Below are positions 27,279 to 36,697 of a stretch of 64,000 nt of DNA, one piece after another (within the stretch, counting starts at the first letter, position 1; the number at the start of each line of letters is the position of its first letter). The stretch comes from Tychonema litorale BBK16 (GTDB taxonomy: Bacteria; Cyanobacteriota; Cyanobacteriia; Cyanobacteriales; Microcoleaceae): NCBI RefSeq assembly GCF_021648855.1, contig NZ_JAKJHX010000002.1, forward strand, positions 1 through 64,000, read 5' to 3'. A program made the translations under genes and the position numbers. The notes beneath the pieces are model-generated. The model was given only the letters and a program-made list of their open reading frames with translations. It was not told where the DNA came from and searched no databases.

Positions 27279-28373
27279 ATGACTAACGACTATTCCGATT
27301 TTTTGCCTCAACTACGTGCCTCAACTGAGCAATTGTTGAAAAGATTAGACTGTTTCGATCGAGCACAGGTATTGGCGATCGGAGATTTGACCTTGGACGA
27401 GTTTGTTACCGGACAAGTAGAGCGAATTTCCCGCGAAGCCCCTGTGTTGATTTTGCGCTACGAAAATACTCGGCAAGTACCGGGAGGTGGCGCAAATGCT
27501 GTCTATAATTTAGCCAAAATGGGAGGTAAGGTAAAAGTTGCTGGTTTGGTGGGAAAGGATGACCAAGGAAAGGCTTTGTGCGGTATTTTTGAGGCTGCGG
27601 GAATTGATACGGCTGGCATTTTTGTGGATTCGCAGCGTCCCACTGTCACGAAAACGCGCATTTCTGGACACGCGCGGCAGTCGGTGACTCAGCAAATTGT
27701 CAGAGTCGATCGCAAATCGGACGAGTTGCCGGATTTGGATTTGCAGTTACAGTTAGCAGATTATATCCGGCAGCAAATACCGATGGTAGATGCGGTGGTT
27801 TGTTCGGACTACGGTGATGGAGTTTTGACTAATTTGGCGATCGCATCGGCGGTAGTTCGTGGTAAAACAATTGTAGATGCTCAAACAGATTTGCAGCGAT
27901 ATTCTGGAGCAATGTTGTTTACTCCGAACTTGCCAGAAGCCGAACAAGCAGTCGGATATTCTATCGATAATCATCAAGCTTTGATGCAAGCAGGACGGGA
28001 TTTATTGAACTTAACTCAAGCTCAAAAAATCTTAATTACTCGTGGTGATGAAGGGATGAGTTTATTTGAAAAAGTGAATGGGGAAATTATCAAAAATTCA
28101 CCATCTCCAACATCTATTTGCGAAGATGGGGAATTTTCTATTGAACGTTGGGATATTCCACCTTTTAATAAGACTGATGTATTTGATGTAACTGGTGCTG
28201 GGGATACAGTGGTAGCGGCTATGACTTTAGCTTTGTGCGTAGGTGCATCTGGTTGGGAAGCGGCGGTTTTGGGGAATTTGGCTGCTAGTATTGTGGTGCG
28301 TCAATTCGGTACGGCGACGACGACTGTGGAGGAGATGAAAGAAGCTTTGAAAGCTATGAGTCTTGAAAACTGA
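27279..28373 (+). CDS. PfkB-family sugar kinase, heptose-7-phosphate kinase (HldE/RfaE) type
   Basis: Phosphorylates a sugar with ATP. In 364 aa it shows VLAIGDLTLDEFVTGQVERI, then SREAPVLILRYE and VPGGGANAVYNLAKMGGKVK (sugar-binding region), VVCSDYGDGVL, FTPNLPEAEQAVG, ITRGDEGMSLF, and the PfkB signature with catalytic Asp DVTGAGDTVVAAMTLAL. The GGGANV-type motif and SREAPV are features of the RfaE/HldE kinase domain that makes heptose-1,7-bisphosphate. It lacks the nucleotidyltransferase half of E. coli HldE. The substrate in this organism is inferred. ATG at 27279 was chosen over a TTG two codons earlier. Confidence 0.88.
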   Translation: MTNDYSDFLPQLRASTEQLLKRLDCFDRAQVLAIGDLTLDEFVTGQVERISREAPVLILRYENTRQVPGGGANAVYNLAKMGGKVKVAGLVGKDDQGKALCGIFEAAGIDTAGIFVDSQRPTVTKTRISGHARQSVTQQIVRVDRKSDELPDLDLQLQLADYIRQQIPMVDAVVCSDYGDGVLTNLAIASAVVRGKTIVDAQTDLQRYSGAMLFTPNLPEAEQAVGYSIDNHQALMQAGRDLLNLTQAQKILITRGDEGMSLFEKVNGEIIKNSPSPTSICEDGEFSIERWDIPPFNKTDVFDVTGAGDTVVAAMTLALCVGASGWEAAVLGNLAASIVVRQFGTATTTVEEMKEALKAMSLEN

Positions 28374-28377
28374 TATA

Positions 28378-28475
28378 CAGCACTTTTCAGGTTTGTAGAG
28401 ACATGGCATTGCCGTGTCCCTACGATAGACGGGGATAGAAATATCTGGGGTGTACTTCATAAACCTGAAAACTAA
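28378..28475. repeat. Composite palindromic repeat (TACAGCACTTTTCAGGTTT ... AACCTGAAA)
   Basis: Outer arms CAGGTTT/AAACCTG enclose a copy of the GACATGGCATTGCCGTGTCC palindrome followed by CTAC, and the motif GGGGTGTACTTCATAAA. The same palindrome plus TACTTCATAAA order occurs inside the coding region at 56949-57030, which shows that this is a mobile-type repeat unit. Confidence 0.75.
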
Positions 28476-28523
28476 TATATGTTAATAGGTAAGTATTTTT
28501 GAGCGTGAAGAGCGAGTATTTTT

Positions 28524-31500
28524 ATGGCTGCTAACCTCCAGCGTCATGATCGGGAAATTAGTGAAGCAGATGTCCTGATTACAGCAGCACTGGCCGATCG
28601 CCCAGCAAGACAACCAGATTTCGCTGCCCAAAACCAAGCCCTTCATACTCTTGTTGGACAACTGACAGACGATCCCCAGTCTATGCTGAAAACTCTGGTT
28701 GGGATTGCACAGGAGCTTTGTGGAGCCGATACTGCTGGGGTCAGTTTGCTGGAGAATTTAGCAGATGGCACTTCTGTCTTTCGCTGGGTGGCGATCGCAG
28801 GTGCATTAGAATCCTGGGAACAAACGACTATGCCAGGTAATTTTAGTCCTTGTGGCATGATGATTCATGGCGGGGGGCCACAACTATATGCACATCCTGA
28901 ATTGTATTTTACTTATCTGCATCATCCACAGTTTCCGATCGTTGAAAGCTTGGTGTTTCCGATTTGTGTGGGCGATCGACAGCTAGGCACTATTTGGATT
29001 ATTTCTCACAATGATCAGCATCAGTTCGATCGCGAAGACCAACGATTGATGACCAGTCTGACAGGCTTGGCTGGGGCAGCTTTGCAGAATATTCATCTGC
29101 GTCAGATGGCCGAATTAGCTTTGCCACAAGATGCCAGTGGTAAAATCACGCATTGGCTCGGTGCTTCGGTCGATATTGACGACAGCCAACAAGGAGCAGA
29201 AGCTTTGTGGCAAATGTCGGGCGAACTGGAACGACAATTGCGAAAGTTCGACGCGATCGCATCTTCCGTCCCAGATTTTATTTACACCTTAGATGTGGCG
29301 GGACGGTTCACCTACGTCAATCCGGCGTTGCTCAATCTCTGGCAGAAAACTTCGGCCGAGGCTCTGGGGAAAAACTTTTTTGACCTGAATTATCCAACAG
29401 ATTTAGCTAGCCGACTGCAAAATCAGATTCGGCAAGTCATCGAGACGCGGCAACCGCTCAAGGACGAAACGCCCTACACGAGCGCATTTGGCACACGCGC
29501 CTATGAATACATTTTAGTCCCGCTCAGAGACGAAAACGGCACGGTCGAAGAGGTGGCAGGCGTGACGCGAGATATCACCGATCGCAAACAAGCCGAGTCT
29601 GCCTTACGCCAATCGGAGGAACGCTATCGAACGCTGTTTGAATCGATTGATGAAGCCTTTAGCGTCATCGAAGTGCTGTTTGACGAGAACGACAAGCCGA
29701 TCGATTACCGCTTTTTGGAAGTCAATCTAGCATTTGAGAAACAAACGGGACTGCAACAGGCGACGGGTAAAACTGCACGTCAGCTCGTTCCAAATCTTGA
29801 AGATCACTGGGTTGAAATTTACGGTAAAGTCGTGCTGACGGGGGAATCTCTGCGCTTTGAGAATGGTTCCGAAGCGATAAATCGTTGGTTCGATGTTTAT
29901 GCCTTCAGCATCGGGCCGCCCGACGAGCGAAAAGTCGCCATTCTGTTCAAAGATATCACCGATCGCAAACGAGTTGAAGAAGAACTACGGCAAAAAAACG
30001 CCATTTTAGAGGTGATTAACGAGTCAGCACCTTCGCCAATCTTTGTCAAAGACCGAGAAGGGCGGATGATTTATGCCAATCCAGCCACGCTGGAGGTGCT
30101 AGGTAAATCTGCTTCTGAGGTCATTGGCTATCGCGATTGCGATCTCTATCCGTCACCGGAGTTGGGAGCAACAATCATGGAAAACGATCAACGCATTATG
30201 GCATCTGGACAAACGGAGGTGGTTGAAGAATCTCCTGATGGCATTCGGACATTTCTGGGCATGAAAGCGCCCTACCGAAATGAGGCGGGACTTGTGATTG
30301 GGTTGATTGGCATCTCCTATGACATTAGCGATCGCAAGCGCATCGAAGCTGAACGCGAACAAGTCCTGCAACGAGAACAAGCCGCACGGGAAGCCGCCGA
30401 AAATGCCAACCGAATTAAAGATGAGTTTTTGGCTGTTTTGTCTCATGAGTTGCGATCGCCCCTCAACCCGATCCTGGGCTGGTCACAACTGTTACGCCGT
30501 GGCAAGCTGGATGCAGTTAGAACAGCACAAGCACTGGAGACGATCGAACGCAACGCCCAACTTCAATGCCAGTTAATCGAAGATCTGCTGGATATTTCCC
30601 GCATTATGGGTGGCAAACTAACCCTTGTTCCAGTGCCAGTGAATTTGTCATTTGTGATTTCGGCCGCGATCGAAACGGTACGACTAGCAGCAGAAGCCAA
30701 GTCGATTCACATTGAAGTTAAAGTTGAACCCAATATCAGACGAGTTTACGGGGATGCGGGGCGATTGCAGCAGGTGGTGTGGAACCTGTTGTCAAATGCA
30801 GTTAAATTTACTCCAACGATCGGACGGGTGACAGTTCGTCTCACCCAGACTAATCATCATGTTCAACTGCAAGTAACTGACACAGGCAAAGGCATCAACT
30901 CGGAATTTCTGCCCTATGTGTTTGAGCATTTCCGGCAGGAAGATGGAGCCACTACGCGCCAGTTTGGTGGCTTGGGACTGGGATTGGCGATCGCCCGTCA
31001 AATTACGGAACTGCACGGTGGCAGAATTTGGGCGGAGAGTAGGGGTGAAAATCAGGGAGCAATATTCACTGTTGAATTGCCCCTCTTGCAAACCGCAAAT
31101 CTGGTCGAGGAAGTTACGGACACAACTGAAGCTCAATCTGACGATCTTCTCCTAACAAATCTCCATGTGTTGGTTGTGGATGATGAACCCGATTCCCGCG
31201 AGTTTGTAGCCTTTGTGGTGAAAGAAGCGGGAGCCCAAGTGATTGCCGTTGGCTCGGCGCTCAAGGCGTTGCAAATACTCTCAATCACACCCTTCGATAT
31301 TCTCCTCAGTGACATTGGAATGCCAGAGATGGACGGCTACGCGCTCATCCGTGAGATTCGCCAATCCCTAGACGATCGAATCCGGCAGATTCCAGCAATC
31401 GCTTTGACAGCCTACGCAGGGGAATCGGAGCAACGGGAGGCGATCGCATCTGGATTTCAAACCCACTTAGCTAAGCCCGTTGATCCCGCAGAGATTGTGA

Positions 31501-31550
31501 CAGTTGTTGCCCGTATGTGTGGAGGAAAACTAGGAGTTACACCACGGTAA
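28524..31550 (+). CDS. Hybrid histidine kinase: GAF-PAS-PAS-PAS-HisKA-HATPase-REC
   Basis: Cytoplasmic sensor kinase of 1008 aa without membrane helices. A GAF domain (about 40-200; SMLKTLVGIAQELCGADTAG) is followed by three PAS domains (about 240-355, 365-480, 490-610), each ending DITDRK or DISDRK. HisKA has the phospho-acceptor in FLAVLSHELRSPLNPILGW (His about 643), and HATPase_c has NLLSNAVKFTP, DTGKGI and GLGLGLAIARQ. A C-terminal REC from about 880 carries VLVVDDEPDSREFV, Asp in LLSDIGMPEMDG and Lys in THLAKPVD. All catalytic residues are present. The GAF lacks an obvious bilin-binding Cys context, so the signal is unknown. It is a lone gene. Confidence 0.95.
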   Translation: MAANLQRHDREISEADVLITAALADRPARQPDFAAQNQALHTLVGQLTDDPQSMLKTLVGIAQELCGADTAGVSLLENLADGTSVFRWVAIAGALESWEQTTMPGNFSPCGMMIHGGGPQLYAHPELYFTYLHHPQFPIVESLVFPICVGDRQLGTIWIISHNDQHQFDREDQRLMTSLTGLAGAALQNIHLRQMAELALPQDASGKITHWLGASVDIDDSQQGAEALWQMSGELERQLRKFDAIASSVPDFIYTLDVAGRFTYVNPALLNLWQKTSAEALGKNFFDLNYPTDLASRLQNQIRQVIETRQPLKDETPYTSAFGTRAYEYILVPLRDENGTVEEVAGVTRDITDRKQAESALRQSEERYRTLFESIDEAFSVIEVLFDENDKPIDYRFLEVNLAFEKQTGLQQATGKTARQLVPNLEDHWVEIYGKVVLTGESLRFENGSEAINRWFDVYAFSIGPPDERKVAILFKDITDRKRVEEELRQKNAILEVINESAPSPIFVKDREGRMIYANPATLEVLGKSASEVIGYRDCDLYPSPELGATIMENDQRIMASGQTEVVEESPDGIRTFLGMKAPYRNEAGLVIGLIGISYDISDRKRIEAEREQVLQREQAAREAAENANRIKDEFLAVLSHELRSPLNPILGWSQLLRRGKLDAVRTAQALETIERNAQLQCQLIEDLLDISRIMGGKLTLVPVPVNLSFVISAAIETVRLAAEAKSIHIEVKVEPNIRRVYGDAGRLQQVVWNLLSNAVKFTPTIGRVTVRLTQTNHHVQLQVTDTGKGINSEFLPYVFEHFRQEDGATTRQFGGLGLGLAIARQITELHGGRIWAESRGENQGAIFTVELPLLQTANLVEEVTDTTEAQSDDLLLTNLHVLVVDDEPDSREFVAFVVKEAGAQVIAVGSALKALQILSITPFDILLSDIGMPEMDGYALIREIRQSLDDRIRQIPAIALTAYAGESEQREAIASGFQTHLAKPVDPAEIVTVVARMCGGKLGVTPR

Positions 31551-31554
31551 TTGG

Positions 31555-31943
31555 TAATTGGTAATTGCAGAATTGGTAATTGGTAATTGGGTTAGCTACC
31601 AGAAAATTGGGGTTAGAGCCTCCCCCTTCTAGGGAGACTTTCTCCATATTTTTAGAGGAAGTCAGGCGTTCCTATGATAAATGTGTTTTCATAGGAAAAG
31701 GAGGAAAAGAAGATGCTCGTTCTCGAATTCAAGGCTTACGCAAAACCATGTCAGTTTCAGGCAGTCGATGAAGCGATTAGAATTTGTCAATTCATTCGCA
31801 ACAAATCGATCCGACTGTGGATGGATGGTGGCGCTAAATCATGGTTCGATCTTTATTCCCAATTCCCAATTCCCAATTCCCAATTCCCAATTCCCTCACC
31901 TAACTGAGAAAGGCTATATTATAATCATTCATCAAAAATTCCC
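31555..31943. other. Repeat-rich intergenic region with a tnpB relic
   Basis: About 390 bases between the kinase and the copper ATPase. It has TAATTGGTAATTGG direct repeats (31555-31590), a short inverted repeat TTCCTATGA...TCATAGGAA (about 31668-31698), a fragment of an IS605-type tnpB start (31713-31850) and a CCCAATT heptamer array (31855-31900). The ATPase promoter must lie near the end; no boxes were singled out. Confidence 0.7.
31713..31850 (+). pseudogene. N-terminal remnant of an IS605-type tnpB
   Basis: The first 46 or so codons read MLVLEFKAYAKPCQFQAVDE, then AIRICQFIRNKSIRLWMDGG. This is the standard N-terminus of a cyanobacterial TnpB/OrfB group that is different from the tnpB at 41621. 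An AAAGGAGG ribosome site precedes the ATG. The reading frame then runs into a CCCAATT heptamer array and stops. The RuvC and zinc-finger parts are gone. Confidence 0.75.
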
Positions 31944-34418
31944 ATGCAATTTATACCGAAAACAGTTCCTGAAGTGCGATCGCAAATCATCTCAGTCAAA
32001 GAATCCCCACCACCTGAAATTGTGACTTTCGATGTCAGTGGGATGAAATGTGCAGGCTGCGCCAAGGCGGTTGAACGCCAACTAATCCAGCACTCAGGGG
32101 TGATTTCAGCTTGCGTTAATTTAGCTGTGGAAGTGGCAACGGTTGAGTGCGAACCGGGTGTCGTCGATGCTGAAGCTTTAGCAAAAAAATTAACTGATCA
32201 TGGATTTCCTAGTCAGTCTCGCGCAGGTGGAAATCAGCGGGAAATAGAGGCTGCCACAATTGAAAGACGACAACAAGAAATTCGACTTCAAATACAGCAA
32301 TTGGCGATCGCGCTAATCCTAATTATTCTATCCGGTTTAGGTCACGTATTGGGAACAAAAGCCCCAATTTTAAGCAATATTTGGTTTCACTGGGGACTCG
32401 CCACCCTTGCTTTACTATTACCGGGCCGCCGAATTGTCATTGATGGCTGTCGCAGCTTGTGGCGAAATGCACCAAATATGAATACTCTCGTTGCTTTAGG
32501 TGCTGTCACAGCTTACACCGCTAGCAATGCCGCACTGCTATTTCCCCAGATGGGATGGGAATGTTTTTTTGACGAACCAGTAATGCTTTTAGGGTTTATT
32601 TTGTTGGGGAAAACTCTGGAACAGCAAGCTAAACAACGCGCCGCATCAGCCCTGCAAGCTTTAATCGCATTGCAACCAGCTACTGCCCGTTTAGTTGATT
32701 TTAAGTTGCAGATTTTAGATTTGAACTCTGAAGAATTGCCTCAGAATTCGACACCTTCAGTCTACAATTCACAATACATTGAAATTCCAGCCGATCGCGT
32801 CCGAGTCGGAGAATGGCTACAAGTTTTGCCAGGGGACAAAGTTCCAGTAGATGGCGAAGTCTGCAAAGGTAAAACAACCATAGATGAGTCGATGTTGACT
32901 GGTGAATCGATGCCCGTTGTGAAGCAAACAGGAGATACCGTTGCGGCGGGAACGATCAATCAATCTGGGGCAATTGTGATTCGGGCAACTCGCACCGGCA
33001 AGGAAACAACTGTAGCTCAAATGGTGGCTTTGGTGGAAGCAGCCCAAACTCGCAAAGCGCCGATTCAAAACTTGGCTGATACTGTCGCAGGATATTTTGT
33101 CTATGGGGTAATGGCGATATCGGCTTTAACTTTCCTATTTTGGTATTTTGCCGGAACTCATCTTTGGCCATCCGTGCTTTTAACAGACGGGGCAATGAAC
33201 ATGGGGCATGGGGCAATGAATATGGGAAATCAATTACCCATTCCCCATTCCCAATCTCCTTTATTATTAAGTTTGAAATTGGCGATCGCAGTTTTAGTCA
33301 TTGCTTGTCCTTGTGCCCTGGGACTTGCTACCCCAACTGCAATTTTAGTTGGTTCTGGTATCGGCGCGGAACGGGGACTTTTGATTCGCGGTGGTGATGT
33401 TTTGGAACGGGTACATCAATTAGATACGGTGGTTTTTGACAAAACTGGTACTTTGACTACAGGAATTCTCACACTCACAGATTATTTGCCGATTTTTGAG
33501 AGTTCTGGGTTGGATATGAGTTCGGATATTGATGTTAGCAACTGCACAGTTGATTCAAAATTGCTGCAAATTGCGGCGGCTGTCGAAAGAGGTTCTTGTC
33601 ATCCCATTGCCGCAGCGATTTTGCTGGAAGCCGAAAAACAAGCTTTACCACTGCTGGCTGCTGAGGATTTCTACACGGAACCGGGATTTGGGGTTTCGGC
33701 TGTGGTGGAAGGGCGCCGGGTGTTCGCGGGGAATGCTGAGTGGATGAGCCAGCAGGGGGTCGCTATTGCCACGGAATTTTCTGGGTCTTTTGAAGGCAAA
33801 ACGGCGGTTTATGTGGCTTGTGAGGGCGTTTTGCTGGGGGTAATTGGGCTAAAAGATACTCTAAGGCTGGATGCTAAGGCGACGGTGGAGCGTTTGCAGG
33901 CGATGGGATTGCGGGTGATCATGTTGACTGGGGACACGGCTGGGGCGGCGATCGCGATCGCAAACCAATTAGAGTTGATACCAACGGATGTTTTGGCTCA
34001 AGTTCGGCCAGAAGGAAAGGCAAGGGCGATCGCACTTTTGCAAGCAGAAGGCCGAAAAGTGGCGATGGTGGGTGACGGAATTAATGATGCCCCGGCTTTA
34101 GCCCAAGCAGATGTGGGTATTGGGCTCCACTGTGGGACTGATGTTGCAGTTGAAACTGCTCAGATTGTGCTGATGCGAAATGCTTTGATGGATGTTGTAG
34201 AGGCGATCGAGCTTAGTCGCGCTACTTTTAATAAGATTCGCCAAAATCTATTCTGGGCTTTTGGTTACAATACTCTAGGAATTCCGGTGGCTGCGGGTCT
34301 TTTGCTCCCTGCAACTGGAATTTTACTTAGTCCTGCTGCTGCTGGTGCATTTATGGCCTTTAGTTCTGTTAGCGTCGTTACCAATTCTTTGTTACTGCGC
34401 CGCAGATTTCAACCTTGA
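31944..34418 (+). CDS. copA/ctaA/pacS-like: Copper-type P1B ATPase
   Basis: Heavy-metal transporting ATPase of 824 aa. N-terminal HMA domain with the metal site GMKCAGCAKAVE (about 33-44), eight membrane helices, actuator loop with MLTGESMPV, the metal-transport motif IACPCALGLATP, phosphorylation site DKTGTLTTG, the HP dipeptide of the nucleotide domain in SCHPIAAA, and MVGDGINDAPALAQADVGIG. The CPC motif and CxxC HMA domain indicate Cu(I). Whether it imports to plastocyanin (CtaA/PacS role) or exports cannot be told. Oddity: the loop before the CPC helix contains DGAMNMGHGAMNMGNQLPIP, encoded by an in-frame GGGGCATGGGGCAAT repeat (about 33188-33258). An Asn/Ser-rich insert lies near residue 255. 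Confidence 0.95.
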   Translation: MQFIPKTVPEVRSQIISVKESPPPEIVTFDVSGMKCAGCAKAVERQLIQHSGVISACVNLAVEVATVECEPGVVDAEALAKKLTDHGFPSQSRAGGNQREIEAATIERRQQEIRLQIQQLAIALILIILSGLGHVLGTKAPILSNIWFHWGLATLALLLPGRRIVIDGCRSLWRNAPNMNTLVALGAVTAYTASNAALLFPQMGWECFFDEPVMLLGFILLGKTLEQQAKQRAASALQALIALQPATARLVDFKLQILDLNSEELPQNSTPSVYNSQYIEIPADRVRVGEWLQVLPGDKVPVDGEVCKGKTTIDESMLTGESMPVVKQTGDTVAAGTINQSGAIVIRATRTGKETTVAQMVALVEAAQTRKAPIQNLADTVAGYFVYGVMAISALTFLFWYFAGTHLWPSVLLTDGAMNMGHGAMNMGNQLPIPHSQSPLLLSLKLAIAVLVIACPCALGLATPTAILVGSGIGAERGLLIRGGDVLERVHQLDTVVFDKTGTLTTGILTLTDYLPIFESSGLDMSSDIDVSNCTVDSKLLQIAAAVERGSCHPIAAAILLEAEKQALPLLAAEDFYTEPGFGVSAVVEGRRVFAGNAEWMSQQGVAIATEFSGSFEGKTAVYVACEGVLLGVIGLKDTLRLDAKATVERLQAMGLRVIMLTGDTAGAAIAIANQLELIPTDVLAQVRPEGKARAIALLQAEGRKVAMVGDGINDAPALAQADVGIGLHCGTDVAVETAQIVLMRNALMDVVEAIELSRATFNKIRQNLFWAFGYNTLGIPVAAGLLLPATGILLSPAAAGAFMAFSSVSVVTNSLLLRRRFQP
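33188..33258. repeat. Heptamer-type repeat inside the copper ATPase gene
   Basis: GGGGCAATGAACATGGGGCA is followed by a near copy and then CCCATTCCCCATTCCC, so the tract contains both orientations of the ATGCCCC-type heptamer found between genes at 22352 and 61008. It is in frame and lengthens an extracytoplasmic loop. Confidence 0.8.
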
Positions 34419-34439
34419 ATTTATCGTTTGTAGGTCAAA

Positions 34440-34533
34440 GAAATCAGGACACGGCAATAAAAGAAATCAGGACATGGCAGTGCCGTTTCCCTACAATTAA
34501 TCTGGCGTAGGGAAACGGCACTGCCGTGTCCTC
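34440..34533. repeat. ACGGCAGTGCCGT palindromes forming a long stem
   Basis: GACATGGCAGTGCCGTTTCC plus CTAC, then after about 13 bases GTAGGGAAACGGCACTGCCG plus TGTCC, its approximate complement. An extra partial GACACGGCAATAAAAG copy lies at the left. It sits downstream of the copper ATPase and upstream of a convergent gene and may act as a transcription terminator. Confidence 0.8.
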
Positions 34534-34562
34534 TATATTAATTCCGGCTCAGCCGGATTTGA

Positions 34563-34600
34563 GATGACCAATGACCAATGACCAATGACTAATGACTAAA
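34563..34600. repeat. GACCAAT/GACTAAT heptamer tract
   Basis: About five tandem heptamers (ATGACCA, ATGACTA) run up to the stop codon of the conserved hypothetical gene on the minus strand. Confidence 0.85.
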
Positions 34601-34943
34601 GTGCCATGCTTTCTAAGAGCCGCCAGTTACGGTTATTCATGATTGAATGACTGACTAGCTCAAACATTTGACGGCAGTGGTTATTGGTTTTGAGGGGAAG
34701 TTCATCATTTTTCAGCACGAAGTTGATGCGAACCTCTGATTCACTGCTCATGTTTTGATCGATCAGGACTTCTGCGATGACCAGCTTAGGTGTTGAAACT
34801 TGACCAGGAAGTTCGCGAGCCATGACAGAATCTCCTGTATTGTAGATAATATCAAGATTGCATGACTCTAAAATCTCTATCAAAGATTGACGGAGACGGT
34901 CGATGGGAACGGCAACGATAAAAAAACCAGTATAGCGAGCCAT
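34596..34943 (-). CDS. Conserved cyanobacterial hypothetical protein
   Basis: 115 aa from MARYTGFFIVAVPIDRLRQS (start chosen at 34943; a start four codons upstream is possible). No membrane segment or signal peptide. It alternates strands and helices: LIEILESCNLDIIYNTGDSV, PKLVIAEVLIDQ, SEVRINFVLKNDELPLKTNN and a helical end NRNWRLLESMAL. The shape suggests a small alpha/beta domain. Function not recognised. It is divergent from tmk with about 105 bp between the starts. Confidence 0.65.
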   Translation of the reverse strand: MARYTGFFIVAVPIDRLRQSLIEILESCNLDIIYNTGDSVMARELPGQVSTPKLVIAEVLIDQNMSSESEVRINFVLKNDELPLKTNNHCRQMFELVSHSIMNNRNWRLLESMAL

Positions 34944-35048
34944 AAAAAATTCCAACCGTGAGGCATTGACACTTTATTATCATACAGAATCTAGAAAAGA
35001 TATCCAGGCAAATAATGATTTATTTTTTTTAATTTGAAAGGCAAAGTA

Positions 35049-35711
35049 ATGAACGGAAAACTGATCGTGTTTGAAGGAGTTGAAGGTGCGGGAAAAACTA
35101 CACAAATGCAGCTATTGATACATTGGTTCCAAGTAAAATGCTTTAATATAGAAGGTTGGGTTGCTACTCGTGAGCCTGGGGGAACTGAGTTAGGAAAGGC
35201 ATTAAGAAGCTTATTGCTTGAACAAAGTTCGGATGAATTAGTATCAGATCGAGCAGAATTGTTAATGTATACTGCCGATCGCACTCAGCACGTCGAAACT
35301 TTTATTAAACCGAAGTTGGCCATCGGGACAATGGTTTTTTGCGATCGCTTTACTGATTCTACTATTGCTTATCAGGGATATGGTCGTGGTCTTGATTTTG
35401 GTTTAATTCAGCAACTGAACGAAATTGCGACTGGCGGCTTGCAAAGTGATTTAACTTTTTGGCTGGATATCAATGTCGAAGCAGGTTTGGCTAGGGTAAA
35501 GGCCAGGGGAAAGTGCGATCGCATGGAACAAGCAAATTTGGAGTTTCACCAGCGGGTACAACAAGGTTTTACAGAGTTAGCCCGACAAAATCCGGATCGC
35601 ATTGTGCGGATTAATGGCGATCGCGCTGAATATGAGGTCGCCAAGGAAATCCAAACTATTTTCAATGCTAGGCTAGCAGCTTGGGGATATTCAAACAGTT
35701 CTGCATCTTGA
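35049..35711 (+). CDS. tmk: Thymidylate kinase
   Basis: Phosphorylates dTMP to dTDP for DNA synthesis. About 220 aa from MNGKLIVFEGVEG. P-loop EGVEGAGKTTQMQ, the DR motif region TREPGGTELGKALRS, CDRFTDSTIAYQGYGRG, and a LID region KARGKCDRMEQ. Start at 35049 fits the family; an in-frame TTG 15 bases upstream is less likely. It is the first gene of an operon with holB four bases later and msrA. Confidence 0.95.
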   Translation: MNGKLIVFEGVEGAGKTTQMQLLIHWFQVKCFNIEGWVATREPGGTELGKALRSLLLEQSSDELVSDRAELLMYTADRTQHVETFIKPKLAIGTMVFCDRFTDSTIAYQGYGRGLDFGLIQQLNEIATGGLQSDLTFWLDINVEAGLARVKARGKCDRMEQANLEFHQRVQQGFTELARQNPDRIVRINGDRAEYEVAKEIQTIFNARLAAWGYSNSSAS

Positions 35712-35714
35712 ATT

Positions 35715-36674
35715 ATGGATTATTTCACATCCTTAATCGGACAAACTCAAGCAGTAGAATTACTTACTGAAGCAGTCTCTCAAAACCGCATTGCTCCTGG
35801 TTATTTATTTGTGGGTTCTAACGGTATCGGCAAAAGCTTAGCTGCGAGGTTTTTTATTGAACTTTTATTCTCCGCAAATCTTACGGAACCACGATTAATA
35901 GACTCCGTAAAAAATCGTGTGCGTTTGGGAAATCACCCGGACTTGCTGTGGGTAGAACCAAGTTACATGAACCAAGGTAAACGGCTGTCACCAAAGGAAG
36001 CAGAAGAAGCTGGTTTGAAGCGGAAATCGCCGCCGCAAATTCGCTTAGAACAGGTACGAGAAATCAGTAGTTTTCTCAGTAGACCACCGCTAGAATCTGC
36101 CCGCTCAATAGTCGTTTTGGAACAAGCTGAAACAATGGGTGAAGGCGCGGCAAATGGCTTATTAAAAACTTTGGAAGAACCGGGAAAAGCGGCGCTAATT
36201 TTAATTGCTCCAAGTGTTGACTCTTTGCTACCAACTTTGATTTCGCGGTGTCAAAAGATCCAGTTTAATCGACTGAATCCCGCAGCTATGACACTGGTAT
36301 TGCAGCAAGGGGGGTTCGGAGAGATTTTGTCGAATTCAGAGGTAATGGGGATGGCTCAGGGCAGTCCTGGAGAGGCAATTGCGATTTGGCAGCAACTGCA
36401 ATCGATGCCGGATGATTTGCTGCAAAAGGTGAAGCGGCTTCCTCAAAATTTGCGATCGGCTTTAGAATTGGCTAAGGAAATTGATAAAACTTTGGATACC
36501 GAATCTCAGTTATGGTTAATAGATTATTTACAGCACTGTTATTGGCAACAATTTTTAGCAGGGGGAATTAGCCGATCGCCCTTAGAGCCCTTAGAAAAAG
36601 CCCGACAATATTTACTCAACTATGTGCAGCCCAGATTGGTTTGGGAATGCACACTCATGGAAATTTGTCAATAA
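35715..36674 (+). CDS. holB: DNA polymerase III delta-prime subunit
   Basis: Clamp-loader subunit of the replisome, 319 aa. It begins MDYFTSLIGQTQAVELLTEA, with P-loop GYLFVGSNGIGKSLAARF, an insert with PDLLWVEPSYMNQGKRLSPK, SIVVLEQAETMGEGAANGLL, KTLEEPGKAALILI and an SRC motif PTLISRCQKIQF. An acidic residue of a Walker-B-like segment is replaced (VVLEQAE), as common in delta-prime, which does not hydrolyse ATP efficiently. Coupling of tmk and holB is conserved in many bacteria. Confidence 0.93.
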   Translation: MDYFTSLIGQTQAVELLTEAVSQNRIAPGYLFVGSNGIGKSLAARFFIELLFSANLTEPRLIDSVKNRVRLGNHPDLLWVEPSYMNQGKRLSPKEAEEAGLKRKSPPQIRLEQVREISSFLSRPPLESARSIVVLEQAETMGEGAANGLLKTLEEPGKAALILIAPSVDSLLPTLISRCQKIQFNRLNPAAMTLVLQQGGFGEILSNSEVMGMAQGSPGEAIAIWQQLQSMPDDLLQKVKRLPQNLRSALELAKEIDKTLDTESQLWLIDYLQHCYWQQFLAGGISRSPLEPLEKARQYLLNYVQPRLVWECTLMEICQ

Positions 36675-36697
36675 ATTTTAGATTGGAGCATAGCACA

